64,000 nucleotides of DNA from Bifidobacterium pullorum DSM 20433 (GTDB lineage: Bacteria > Actinomycetota > Actinomycetes > Actinomycetales > Bifidobacteriaceae). The stretch is taken from positions 62,001 to 126,000 of the forward strand of contig NZ_JDUI01000008.1 in the NCBI RefSeq assembly GCF_000771405.1, given 5' to 3'. The notes beneath the pieces are model-generated. The model was given only the letters and a program-made list of their open reading frames with translations, had not been told where the DNA came from and made no database searches. How positions within the stretch are numbered: the first letter of the stretch is position 1; every line of letters starts with the position of its first letter. This document shows, piece by piece, positions 49,430 through 57,907 of the stretch. A program made the position numbers and the translations under genes.

Positions 49430-51037
49430 TCACTTGACGGCCTCGTCGTAGTACTTCTGCCAGATATCAATGTTGTCCTGCAGTCCCAGGCTGGGCGTAT
49501 TGAGCTTGGCGACGTACTCGTCCCACTGCTCGTCGATGCCGCCGTTCTGGAACCACTGGGCAATCATGTTGTTCGCATAGTTGCCGATCGACGTGTTGTT
49601 GTTCTGCAGCGTCTCCATGTCGGAGCTGTCCGGACGCACGTAGATCGGGATGACGTCGCCGGTCGGGTCGACGTTGGCTAGCGCCTCCTTGCAGGCTTCA
49701 TCGCTGGCGGTCACGTATTCGGCGTTCGTATCGTTGATCATCGTCACGTCGTCGGGGATGTACCCGCCGAAACGGTCCTGCAGCGCGACGGCGCGGGTGT
49801 CGGTGTACTCGGCGTACGCCACATCCGGATTGATGGTGTACTGGTGGTCGCCATCGTCGCTGACCACGGCGGGGATGGACCCGAAGTAGCCTTCGACGGA
49901 CAGCCGTTCGCCGTACATCGCATCGATGACCTTGAGCACGGCGTCAAGGTTCGGGGCGTCGGGCGAGACGGTGACCGAGTAGGCGAATTCGGTGGCGTCG
50001 GCCGAATAGTCCCATTTGACCTCGCTGTCGGGCATCGAGGCATCCTGTTTGAGCGGCGGCAGCGTGATGTACTGATCGGCCAGCTGACCGTATTCGCTGT
50101 TGGTGGACCAGCCGATCGAGACGCCGGTGGTGGCGGTCTCACCATCGCCGATGGTCTGCGCGTCGTATTGCGAGGCGTCGCGAGTCAGCGAATCCTTGGG
50201 GATCAGCCCTTTCTCCACGAGTTCGTGCAGGAAGGTCATGACATCCTTCAGGTTCTCGGAGGTGTAGTAGCTCTTGACTTCGCCATCCTCCACATAGAAA
50301 CCCTGGCCGGAAGCCGATGCACCCATGAAACTGGTGGCGATGCCCGTGGAATTGAGCAGCACGAGCGCGCTCCACAGACCGAAGCCTAGGCTGCGGATGT
50401 TCATCGGCACCTCATCGGCCTCGCCGTTGCCGTTCGGATCTTCGGTTTTGAATGCCTCCAGCACATCTTCCAACTCATCCCAAGTGGTCGGCACCTCAAG
50501 ACCGAGGTTGTCCAGCCAGGTCTTGTTGATGAACATGTGCGTGGCCGAGACGCGGTATCCTTTGCCACGGTCGGAGGGGATATTGTAGATTTTGTCGCCG
50601 TCCTGCGCCATTTTGAGCGCCACTGGACGGTCCTCGAAATACTTCTCGACATTGGGCATCTGGTCCAGATATGGGGCCAGATCCAGGAACTCCGAGTAGA
50701 AGCGGCTGATGTCGGTGTAGTCATACAACGTCAGGCCGATGTCGGGGAATTCCCCCGCGGCCATGCGCGGGGCCTTCTGCTGGCCCCACGAATTGTCGTC
50801 GACCTCCGACCATTCGATGGTGCAATCGCACGCCGCTTCGAGTTCGTCGTCATATCCCATATCCTCGATGGGATTGTCGGTCACGTTGCGACGGACCATG
50901 ATGCGGACAATCGGCTTGCCGTTCTCGTCGACGGTCGCTTGTTCCTGTCCCCCGCAGGCCGTCAGAGGCATAGTCATGGCCGCGGCAACCGCCGCCGCCA
51001 CTGCGGTTTTCATACCGCGGAGACCACTGTGTCTCAT
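49430..51037 (-). CDS. Extracellular solute-binding lipoprotein (LplA type)
   Basis: 535 residues. Signal peptide with lipobox MPLTAC, so Cys at about residue 28 is lipidated. The mature protein has the family-1 binding fold of long LplA-type proteins (NKTWLDNLGLEVPTTWDELE, EFPDIGLTLYDYTD). AAGGAGAG precedes the ATG at 51037. First gene of the transporter operon; strong promoter with LacI operators upstream. In this context a fructo-oligosaccharide or difructose anhydride is the likely ligand. Confidence 0.92.
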   Translation of the reverse strand: MRHSGLRGMKTAVAAAVAAAMTMPLTACGGQEQATVDENGKPIVRIMVRRNVTDNPIEDMGYDDELEAACDCTIEWSEVDDNSWGQQKAPRMAAGEFPDIGLTLYDYTDISRFYSEFLDLAPYLDQMPNVEKYFEDRPVALKMAQDGDKIYNIPSDRGKGYRVSATHMFINKTWLDNLGLEVPTTWDELEDVLEAFKTEDPNGNGEADEVPMNIRSLGFGLWSALVLLNSTGIATSFMGASASGQGFYVEDGEVKSYYTSENLKDVMTFLHELVEKGLIPKDSLTRDASQYDAQTIGDGETATTGVSIGWSTNSEYGQLADQYITLPPLKQDASMPDSEVKWDYSADATEFAYSVTVSPDAPNLDAVLKVIDAMYGERLSVEGYFGSIPAVVSDDGDHQYTINPDVAYAEYTDTRAVALQDRFGGYIPDDVTMINDTNAEYVTASDEACKEALANVDPTGDVIPIYVRPDSSDMETLQNNNTSIGNYANNMIAQWFQNGGIDEQWDEYVAKLNTPSLGLQDNIDIWQKYYDEAVK

Positions 51038-51144
51038 GTTCTCTCCTTCGTACTGATGGAACCGTATCGGGCCGACAGGAACCGACGGAAGCATATCTTG
51101 TGGATGAGGTTGCACCGTGGCTCCTGTGCCGTCCGATGTCTGTC

Positions 51145-51215
51145 AGTATAAGTTGGCAAACGTTTGCCGTCAATCGTTTGCTGACGGTGTGTCGCATCCA
51201 TGGCAAACGATTGTT
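51145..51215 (-). promoter_or_regulatory. Promoter and LacI operators of the transporter operon
   Basis: Minus-strand -35 TTGACG (51168-51173) and -10 TATACT (51145-51150) with a 17-bp spacer. The perfect palindrome GGCAAACGTTTGCC (51155-51168) fills the spacer. Further sites CAATCGTTTGCTG (51171-51183) and GGCAAACGATTG (51202-51213) lie upstream, allowing looping or cooperative binding. Confidence 0.85.
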
Positions 51216-51431
51216 TCAATGCATTCCAAGCTACAGTCACTGACATGTCACCCCGCCTAGATGACAACGCCCGAACGACGCCCCGGCTGGACCGCACAAC
51301 TGGACGACACCCGTCTCAACAGCACTCGTCCAGACAGCATTGGCCGAACAACATACGGCTGGACGGTATCCGCCTGAACAGCACCAGATGGCACCGACTG
51401 GCTTATCAGCCTCGGTCCAGGTGCATGCACG

Positions 51432-51447
51432 ACTGCGGCGCCGCAGT
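51432..51447. repeat. 16-bp perfect palindrome
   Basis: ACTGCGGCGCCGCAGT within the non-coding stretch 51216-51496, which otherwise shows only scattered CTGGAC words and short inverted repeats and no gene. Confidence 0.5.
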
Positions 51448-51496
51448 GCAACGCGGAACGCCACTGCAGCGCCATGCAATACGCTGACACAGCATA

Positions 51497-51602
51497 ACAG
51501 TACGGCACGAAACCATTCCAACATGCTTAATCGGATTCCGTACCACGCTGCTTTGGTACGCAGCATCGATAATCCCGCCGCAACGGTTCCGTACCGTACC
51601 AC
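51497..51602. repeat. 106-bp inverted-repeat element, copy 1
   Basis: Right end TTCCGTACCGTACCAC; left end decayed (ACAGTACGGCACGAAA). It shares the internal block CCATTCCAACATGCTTAATC and exact length with the copy at 51663. Confidence 0.75.
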
Positions 51603-51662
51603 AAACAGCCCCTGCATCAGAAAACGGCAGAATCCCAACAACCTTGATGCCAACATTTCGGC

Positions 51663-51768
51663 GTGGTACGGTACGGAACCATTCCAACATGCTTAATCGG
51701 ATTCTGTACCACACTTCCGTGGTACAGAACGCCGATAGCCCCGCCCAAAAGCTTCCGTACCGTACCAC
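51663..51768. repeat. 106-bp inverted-repeat element, copy 2
   Basis: Perfect 16-bp terminal repeats GTGGTACGGTACGGAA and TTCCGTACCGTACCAC, with a nested hairpin CTGTACCAC-ACTTCC-GTGGTACAG inside. Non-coding. It lies 60 bp from copy 1 and 83 bp after the end of the GH172 gene in its direction of transcription. Confidence 0.8.
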
Positions 51769-51851
51769 GGCGCAATCACAGTCACCGATCACACATAAGC
51801 CGCATCACCTCGGCTTGTAGCCCCGCACGCTCCCGGTGTCACAGCCACCGC

Positions 51852-52994
51852 TCAACGCGGGCGACGCCATGCCCGGTCGCGGATGGTGTCGGCGAACGGC
51901 GCGTGCGGCTCGCCCTGATACCAGTAGGCCACACTCGCCACGTCGTCGCTGCGCTCGAACAGCCCGGACTCATCGACTCCGATCTGCTGGAGCTCGACCC
52001 GCAGATCATGCTCGAAATAGATCGGGTCGGGGATATGCCAGCGGTACAGGCCGCGCATCACCGGCGTCGCCACATCCCAATAGTCGCTTTCTCGCCCCAC
52101 CAGACGCTGCGAATAGAACGGGAACCCCATATACGGCCCGGTGTACGTCTGCTCGCGCATATGCCCCGCCTCATCGAACGCGGCGAAACTCCACGCCCCG
52201 CCGAAGTAGTCCTCGGTGCCGGTGCTGCACCAGGTGGGGTATTCGTCATCGCCATCGATGTACATCTTGACCTCGCCCTCGCCCCACCAGCGGCTTTCCA
52301 ACGCGGTCAGCGCCAGATACGTGCCCACATACGCGCCGCGCCCGCGCACACCGTCGAGCACCACATAGTCGCGGCCGGGTTCGGTGAGTCGTTCGCGCCG
52401 CCACTGCGCGTGGAAGCGCATCATATCCTGCGGCAGCTCGTCATACGCCGTGTAGTCGATCTGGTAGAAGAACGCCGGCACGTCCTCGTTATGGTCGTTG
52501 CGCAGCACGATGCGCGCATGACGGAACGGCATGGCCCAGTAGCAGTTGAACCCGCGATTGGGATTGACCATCACCGGAATCGAATTGACCCGGCAGGCCT
52601 GTGCATGCCCGCAGCAGAAGAAGTCGCCGACGGGACAGACCACCGACGGGGTGTCCTCGCCATCCCAATAGCACTCCAGAATCAGATTGCGCAGCACGTC
52701 CGGGCCGGTGGGGCTGGTGCGGTCGGTCACGGTCATCCAGATATGCCGGATCACGCCCGGACCCTCCACATCCATCAGGGTTACGGATTGTCCGGCGGCG
52801 ATGGTCTGGATGCACGGGCTGCCTTTGCGCGAGGGCCCCAACGCGCTGGCGGCCATGGCGGCACGACCCTTTCCCCCGGTGGGGTTCTCCGCGTTGATGC
52901 AACGGCTCCGCCCGCTTGAAGGCATCGTCAACATATCCAACGCTCCCGACGGTATGCCCATAGCAAACGGCGGCATTCCTATTGGCGTATCCAT
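51852..52994 (-). CDS. Glycoside hydrolase family 172 (DUF2961), difructose anhydride-type
   Basis: 380 residues, cytoplasmic. The family blocks are RHIWMTVTDR (83-92), WWGEGEVKMYIDGDDEYPTW with Glu239/Glu241, and STGTEDYFGGAW with Glu261; Glu residues of these two blocks are catalytic in the family. The founding GH172 member, alphaFFase1 of Bifidobacterium dentium, makes and breaks difructose dianhydride I. The context with GH32, LacI and an Lpl-type transporter supports the same role. ATG at 52994 was chosen for AAGGAGGT 9 bases upstream. A -10-like TATGAT (53060-53065) and the palindrome AACCGGTT (53045-53052) lie upstream. The rest of 52995-53302 shows only a repeated CCATTCGATT word. Confidence 0.88.
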   Translation of the reverse strand: MDTPIGMPPFAMGIPSGALDMLTMPSSGRSRCINAENPTGGKGRAAMAASALGPSRKGSPCIQTIAAGQSVTLMDVEGPGVIRHIWMTVTDRTSPTGPDVLRNLILECYWDGEDTPSVVCPVGDFFCCGHAQACRVNSIPVMVNPNRGFNCYWAMPFRHARIVLRNDHNEDVPAFFYQIDYTAYDELPQDMMRFHAQWRRERLTEPGRDYVVLDGVRGRGAYVGTYLALTALESRWWGEGEVKMYIDGDDEYPTWCSTGTEDYFGGAWSFAAFDEAGHMREQTYTGPYMGFPFYSQRLVGRESDYWDVATPVMRGLYRWHIPDPIYFEHDLRVELQQIGVDESGLFERSDDVASVAYWYQGEPHAPFADTIRDRAWRRPR

Positions 52995-53302
52995 GGCGCA
53001 AAGACCTCCTTGTACCCTGCCCAAACGTTCCGACACTTGCATCGAACCGGTTTGACACCATCATACAGGCATGTGTCCGACGCCACGCCCGTCCCGCCTC
53101 ACCCGCCCATTCGATTCCACAGGCGGGGCGACCAGCATGAATCGCCAGGCGCAGGGCTGACGCCGTAGCCCCACCCGACCATTCGATTTCCAAGCGAAGC
53201 GGCATCCCCAGACAACGGCACCGCTCCCGGATTCCGGGCAGTGCCCCGGATTCGGCCCGCGCCCCTGGATTTCGGCCCGCGCCCCATGCTCCGCTGTCGC
53301 CG

Positions 53303-56300
53303 CTAGCCGCCTAGCAGCGCGAGCAGGTCCTCGCGGGTCAGTGCGGCCATGGAACCGCCGGTGGAGCTCGAGGCCTCGTCCACGAACCGGGTCGCCAGAT
53401 CGGTTTTGGACTGCTGCAGGTTCAGGATGCGCTCCTCGATCGTGTCCTTGGCCACGATCTGGTACACGTTCACATCCTGCGTCTGCCCGATGCGGTGGGC
53501 GCGGTCGGTGGCCTGGTTCTGAGCGGCCGCGTTCCACCACGGGTCGGCGTGGATGACCACGCAGGCGCCGGTCAGGTTCAGCCCCGTGTTCCCGGCCTTC
53601 AGAGAGATCAGGAACACCGGGGTGTCGTCGGCGTTGAACGAGTCGACGAGTTCCAGCCGGCGTTTCTTCGGCGTGGCGCCGGTGATCGTGTCATAGGCCA
53701 TGCCGATCGACCGCAGCCGTTCGGCGATCAGGTCCAGATAGCTGGTGAACTGGGAGAAGATCAGCACCTTGCGCCCCGCGTCGCGGCAGCTCTCCACCAG
53801 CTCCTGGATCGCATCCAGCTTGGCCGAGGGCGACGTCGTACGACGCCTGCCGTCGGACGGCGCATCGAGCTGTCCCGCATTCTCGTAGACCAGCCGCGGA
53901 TCGCAGCATACCTGCCGCAGCCGGGTCAGCTGGGCGAGCACCTGGATCCTGTCGTTGCGGAAGTCCACGTCGCGGGTCTTGTTGATCGAGGCGCGCAGCC
54001 GCTGCTCCAACGCCGCATACAGCCGGCGCTGCTCCCCCTCCAGCTGCACGGTGATGACGTTCTCGATCTTGTCGGGCAGATCCTTGAGCACATCGGATTT
54101 CAGACGCCGCAGGATGAACGGCCCCACGAACGCCTGCAGCTTGGCCTGCGCATGCTCGTCGCCGCTCAGCACCGGCTGCTCAAACCGCTCACGGAAATGC
54201 CGGTATGACCCCAGCATGCCGGGCATCAGGAAGTCGAAGATACTCCACAGCTCCGCCAGCCGGTTCTCGATCGGCGTGCCGGTCAGCGCGAAGCGGTGCC
54301 GCGCCAGTACCGACCGCACCGCCTTGGAGGCCTTGGTCGCATGGTTCTTCACATACTGCGCCTCGTCCAGGGGCATGCAGAAGAACTCAATCCCCTGGTA
54401 GTCCTCCACATCGCGGCGCAGCAGATCATAGGAGGTGATCAACAGGTCCGGCAGGGGCCCGCCGTCCGTCGCAGTCCCGTCATCCTCCGGCAGCGGCGTG
54501 GCCGCACCCTGCCAGCCGTCGTCCGACGCATCGGCGAGCGCCGCGGTCGCGGTCCGCGAGACGAGCGTGACGTCGTCGTCCGCGTTGTCCCGTTCCGCAG
54601 CGCCGCGCGTCACCTGCGCCCGGCAGATCCGATCGAGCAGCGCCCGCCGCTCCGCCTTGCTCCCGGCCACCACGGCCACGCGCAGTCCCGGCGCGAACCG
54701 CCGGCATTCGGCCTCCCAGTTGTACACCAACGACGCGGGGCACACGATCAGGTTCGGTCCCACCGCGCGCGCCTCGTCGCGCCGCGCCACCAGCAGCGAC
54801 AGCAGCTGCACGGTTTTGCCCAATCCCATCTCGTCGGCCAGGATGCCGCCGAATCCCTTGTCGCACACCGCGTTCAGCCAGCGGAAGCCCTCGACTTGGT
54901 ACGGTCGCAGCACCTCCGCCAATGACGCCGGCACCGCATAGGACTGCGGATCGACGACGCGCAGGCCGTCCACATAGGCGTGGAAGCCCTCGTCCTTCGC
55001 CTCGTCGTCCACCTGGGCGTCCAGATAGTAGGCGCTGGTCGCAGGCACCTGGACCGGCCCGCGTTCCAGATCATGCAATGTCAGATCCAGGTCGGACAGC
55101 GTCTCCTCCGCCTGCCCGGCATCCACGGCGGACAGGTCCAGGAACGCGCCGTTACGCAGCCGATGGAACCGCTTGCGCCGCCGGTAGCTGGCCAGCAGGC
55201 CCGGCACGTCATCCGGGTCGATTTCGTCGGCGATCGGCGAGATCTCCACCAGCCCCGACCTGACCGACAACCCCAACCTGACCGTCGGGCGCGGCGCGGC
55301 GAGCAGTCCGTCGAACGCGGGCGTGGTGAACACCTCGCCCAGGCCGCGCATCACCGGCAGGCCCTCGGTGAGCAGCCGCCAGATCGCGTCGTCGTCCGAC
55401 TCCTCGATGAACGCCAGCGGCCCGTTCGGACGCGGGAAATAGTGCAGCACAGCCTCCACGGCCAGCCGTTCGGCGTCGGGATCGCGCCGGGACGCATCCT
55501 CGCGGACGCCCTCGAACGCGTGATACCACCGGTCGCCGTACCTCGCCCGGATGTCGCAGGTCACGCCCGCCTGGTCACGGTCCAGATAGATCTCGATCGC
55601 GCAGGGTTCTCGCCGCAGTCGCAGCATCTCCTCGGGCAGCCGGATCAGAATGCCGGGAACATCGTTGCCTGACGCACCCGTCCCCGGATCCGTCTCACCA
55701 CTGCCCCCGTCATCCGTCGTCACCGGCGTGAACAGCGGCGCCACCGTGCGCATGAACAGGTCGGTATCGCTCGGCGCCACCACCATGTCCTCGCCGCGTT
55801 CGGTGCCGCACAGCACGTCGATGGCCCGACGGGCCCGCATGAACGCCTTAGAACAGCGGTGGATCAGCACCCGGTCGTCCCCGGACGCCGCATCCGAAAG
55901 CCCCATGCGCCGCGCCAGGCTCTCGGACAACGACGGCGCGACCGCCACAAACGACGCGGACGAGCCTTCCACAATGTCCAGCACGTCCAACCGATGCCGC
56001 GCCACGTACCCCTCGGCATCGTCGCTCCAGGCCAGCGCCAGACCCAGGTCGGGGTCCCCGTCCACCACGCGGACCGGTTCGGGCCGCATCCGGTAGGGGC
56101 GCTCGTAATCCAGGAAGGCGTCGGCGTCCACGAACGCCGCCAGCAGCTCGGCGGCTTCGTCACCGGTCAGCAGCACGGTATCCGCCTCGGCGCCGCGACG
56201 GTAGTATGGCGCGCCGCCGGTCACCGACTCGCGGATGCGCACGGCCCGCTCCAGAACGTCGAATATGATTCGCGAGCGCTCGCTCAAGGTGTCGCGGGTG

Positions 56301-57112
56301 TGCACGAACGCGAGTTTGCGGCCGTAGGTTCGGAACTCCTGATGCCGCACCGCGTCGATGAACGCGGCAACGTCCTTGACCACGTATGCCGCCGACCGGC
56401 TGGGGACCGTCAGACGGAGCCGCACCGCCCATGATGTGCCGAACCGTCGGAGTTCCGGCCGCAGGACGACGCTGCCGATCGGCAGGTGCCGGGACGCGAC
56501 GCCGCCCTGTTCCGCGCCGGCGGAGCCGCCGGATGAGGACATCGCGTCGATCTCCTTGAGCAGGGTGAGCTGGCGTGACTGCATATCCGACTGTCGGCTC
56601 TGCTCGCGTTCGCGCATGAACGCCTGCAGACGGCGTGAGGTCCGGGCGCCGCGGCTCGGGCGGGGGCGCGCGGGCGATGCGTCGCCGCCGTCCTCATCCA
56701 GCGCCTCGAAGGCGTCGGGGTCCTCGTCGTACGCCATGATCAAGGCGATGACGTGCTTGCAGATGGCGCCGAACCGACCGTAGGCGGGGCAGGTGCAGTG
56801 CGACGCGGTCAGGTCGTCGACGTTCTGGTCCACGTGGGCAGAGACGCTGTAGTCGTCGGCGTAGCCGTCGGCGCTGTCGACCAGGGCGGTCAGCGTGATG
56901 CCGTCGTCGGTGTACGCGTAGCCGAGGTCATGCAGGCGGCCCGAGTCGATGACCTCGTGCGCGCGGTAGAAGGATTTGCCGCCGAGTCTGCGCAGCCGTT
57001 CCTCCGGGATGAGCTCGTCGGGGACACGGCCGTAGACCGGACCGTCGTCGGACGACCAGACGTTGGATTCCACTCCGTTGCGCGCACCGTATACCGAGTT
57101 ACGCCAGTTCAT
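53303..57112 (-). CDS. SNF2-family helicase with SWIM zinc finger
   Basis: 1269 residues. The SWIM finger CTCPAYGRFGAICKH is near residue 110. A long unassigned middle region (200-750) precedes the helicase: motif I DEMGLGKT, motif II LDEAQ (DEAQ instead of DEAH), motif III LTGTPIENR, and motif VI QATDRAHRIGQ. A DNA-translocating ATPase of the bacterial Rad54/HepA-like group, probably in repair or transcription recycling. ATG at 57112 overlaps the mazG end by 14 bp, so the genes are coupled. No methylase or nuclease partner is adjacent. Confidence 0.88.
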   Translation of the reverse strand: MNWRNSVYGARNGVESNVWSSDDGPVYGRVPDELIPEERLRRLGGKSFYRAHEVIDSGRLHDLGYAYTDDGITLTALVDSADGYADDYSVSAHVDQNVDDLTASHCTCPAYGRFGAICKHVIALIMAYDEDPDAFEALDEDGGDASPARPRPSRGARTSRRLQAFMREREQSRQSDMQSRQLTLLKEIDAMSSSGGSAGAEQGGVASRHLPIGSVVLRPELRRFGTSWAVRLRLTVPSRSAAYVVKDVAAFIDAVRHQEFRTYGRKLAFVHTRDTLSERSRIIFDVLERAVRIRESVTGGAPYYRRGAEADTVLLTGDEAAELLAAFVDADAFLDYERPYRMRPEPVRVVDGDPDLGLALAWSDDAEGYVARHRLDVLDIVEGSSASFVAVAPSLSESLARRMGLSDAASGDDRVLIHRCSKAFMRARRAIDVLCGTERGEDMVVAPSDTDLFMRTVAPLFTPVTTDDGGSGETDPGTGASGNDVPGILIRLPEEMLRLRREPCAIEIYLDRDQAGVTCDIRARYGDRWYHAFEGVREDASRRDPDAERLAVEAVLHYFPRPNGPLAFIEESDDDAIWRLLTEGLPVMRGLGEVFTTPAFDGLLAAPRPTVRLGLSVRSGLVEISPIADEIDPDDVPGLLASYRRRKRFHRLRNGAFLDLSAVDAGQAEETLSDLDLTLHDLERGPVQVPATSAYYLDAQVDDEAKDEGFHAYVDGLRVVDPQSYAVPASLAEVLRPYQVEGFRWLNAVCDKGFGGILADEMGLGKTVQLLSLLVARRDEARAVGPNLIVCPASLVYNWEAECRRFAPGLRVAVVAGSKAERRALLDRICRAQVTRGAAERDNADDDVTLVSRTATAALADASDDGWQGAATPLPEDDGTATDGGPLPDLLITSYDLLRRDVEDYQGIEFFCMPLDEAQYVKNHATKASKAVRSVLARHRFALTGTPIENRLAELWSIFDFLMPGMLGSYRHFRERFEQPVLSGDEHAQAKLQAFVGPFILRRLKSDVLKDLPDKIENVITVQLEGEQRRLYAALEQRLRASINKTRDVDFRNDRIQVLAQLTRLRQVCCDPRLVYENAGQLDAPSDGRRRTTSPSAKLDAIQELVESCRDAGRKVLIFSQFTSYLDLIAERLRSIGMAYDTITGATPKKRRLELVDSFNADDTPVFLISLKAGNTGLNLTGACVVIHADPWWNAAAQNQATDRAHRIGQTQDVNVYQIVAKDTIEERILNLQQSKTDLATRFVDEASSSTGGSMAALTREDLLALLGG

Positions 57113-57881
57113 GTTCCAGCCGCGCAATCTCGTCCTCGACGGCACGCAGGCGGCTACGCAGGGCGGCGTCGATGTCGATGCCGGCCGCGTCGGCACGTCG
57201 AATGGCGGTCAGGATATCATCAGCGAGCCCTTCGGCGGTCGGCGGTTCGGAAGCGCCGCCGGACGCGGTCGGCGGAACCGCGGGAGCGAACGCGGCGGAC
57301 AGACGGCCCGCATGGTCGGAACCGGCGACACGATGGACAACCTTGGCGGCACGCAGGAACGCACCCTGCGATTGGGAAATGCCTTCGAGCACGGAGGTGC
57401 GGTGCTTCTCCCTGCGTTTCATCTCATTCCACAGTTTGAGCACATCCTCGGGCGATCGTCCGGAATCATCGTCGGCATCCCGGGCGGCGTCCGGCGCGAA
57501 TACCGCAGGATGGCGGGTGATCAGCTTGTTCACCAGGCGGTCGCATACCTCGTCCAGCGTGAACGGGTCCACGGGATCCTTCTGACACACCACCCCCTGA
57601 AACACCGATTGCAGCAGCAAATCGCCGAGCTCCTCACGCATGCCCTCGCGGTCATCGGATTCCACAGTATCCACATACTCGTAGGTCTCTTCGATGAGAT
57701 TCTTCAGCAGTGTGCGGTTCGTCTGTTTGCCGGCCCACGGGCAACCGCCCGGCGCGGCGAGGACGGTGACCACGGCACGCACGCGGTCCAATGCGCTCGC
57801 GGCCTCCACCACGGGGCGTAGCTTCGAGCAGTGTTCGAATCCATCCGGCAACCGGTATCCATCATGTGCGGCTTGGGTCAT
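57099..57881 (-). CDS. mazG: MazG nucleoside triphosphate pyrophosphohydrolase
   Basis: 260 residues. It hydrolyses (d)NTPs to monophosphates and pyrophosphate. The start GGCPWAGKQTNRTLLKNLIE and the metal-binding EExxE-12-ExxD pattern (EETYEYVDTVESDDREGMREELGD) are diagnostic. The C-terminal half is shortened relative to the two-domain E. coli protein and has an Ala/Pro-rich insert near 205-220. Coupled to the SNF2 gene; 26 bp behind the exonuclease gene. Confidence 0.92.
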   Translation of the reverse strand: MTQAAHDGYRLPDGFEHCSKLRPVVEAASALDRVRAVVTVLAAPGGCPWAGKQTNRTLLKNLIEETYEYVDTVESDDREGMREELGDLLLQSVFQGVVCQKDPVDPFTLDEVCDRLVNKLITRHPAVFAPDAARDADDDSGRSPEDVLKLWNEMKRREKHRTSVLEGISQSQGAFLRAAKVVHRVAGSDHAGRLSAAFAPAVPPTASGGASEPPTAEGLADDILTAIRRADAAGIDIDAALRSRLRAVEDEIARLEHELA

Positions 57882-57907
57882 ACCACCACTCTAATGCAGC
57901 GGCGACC

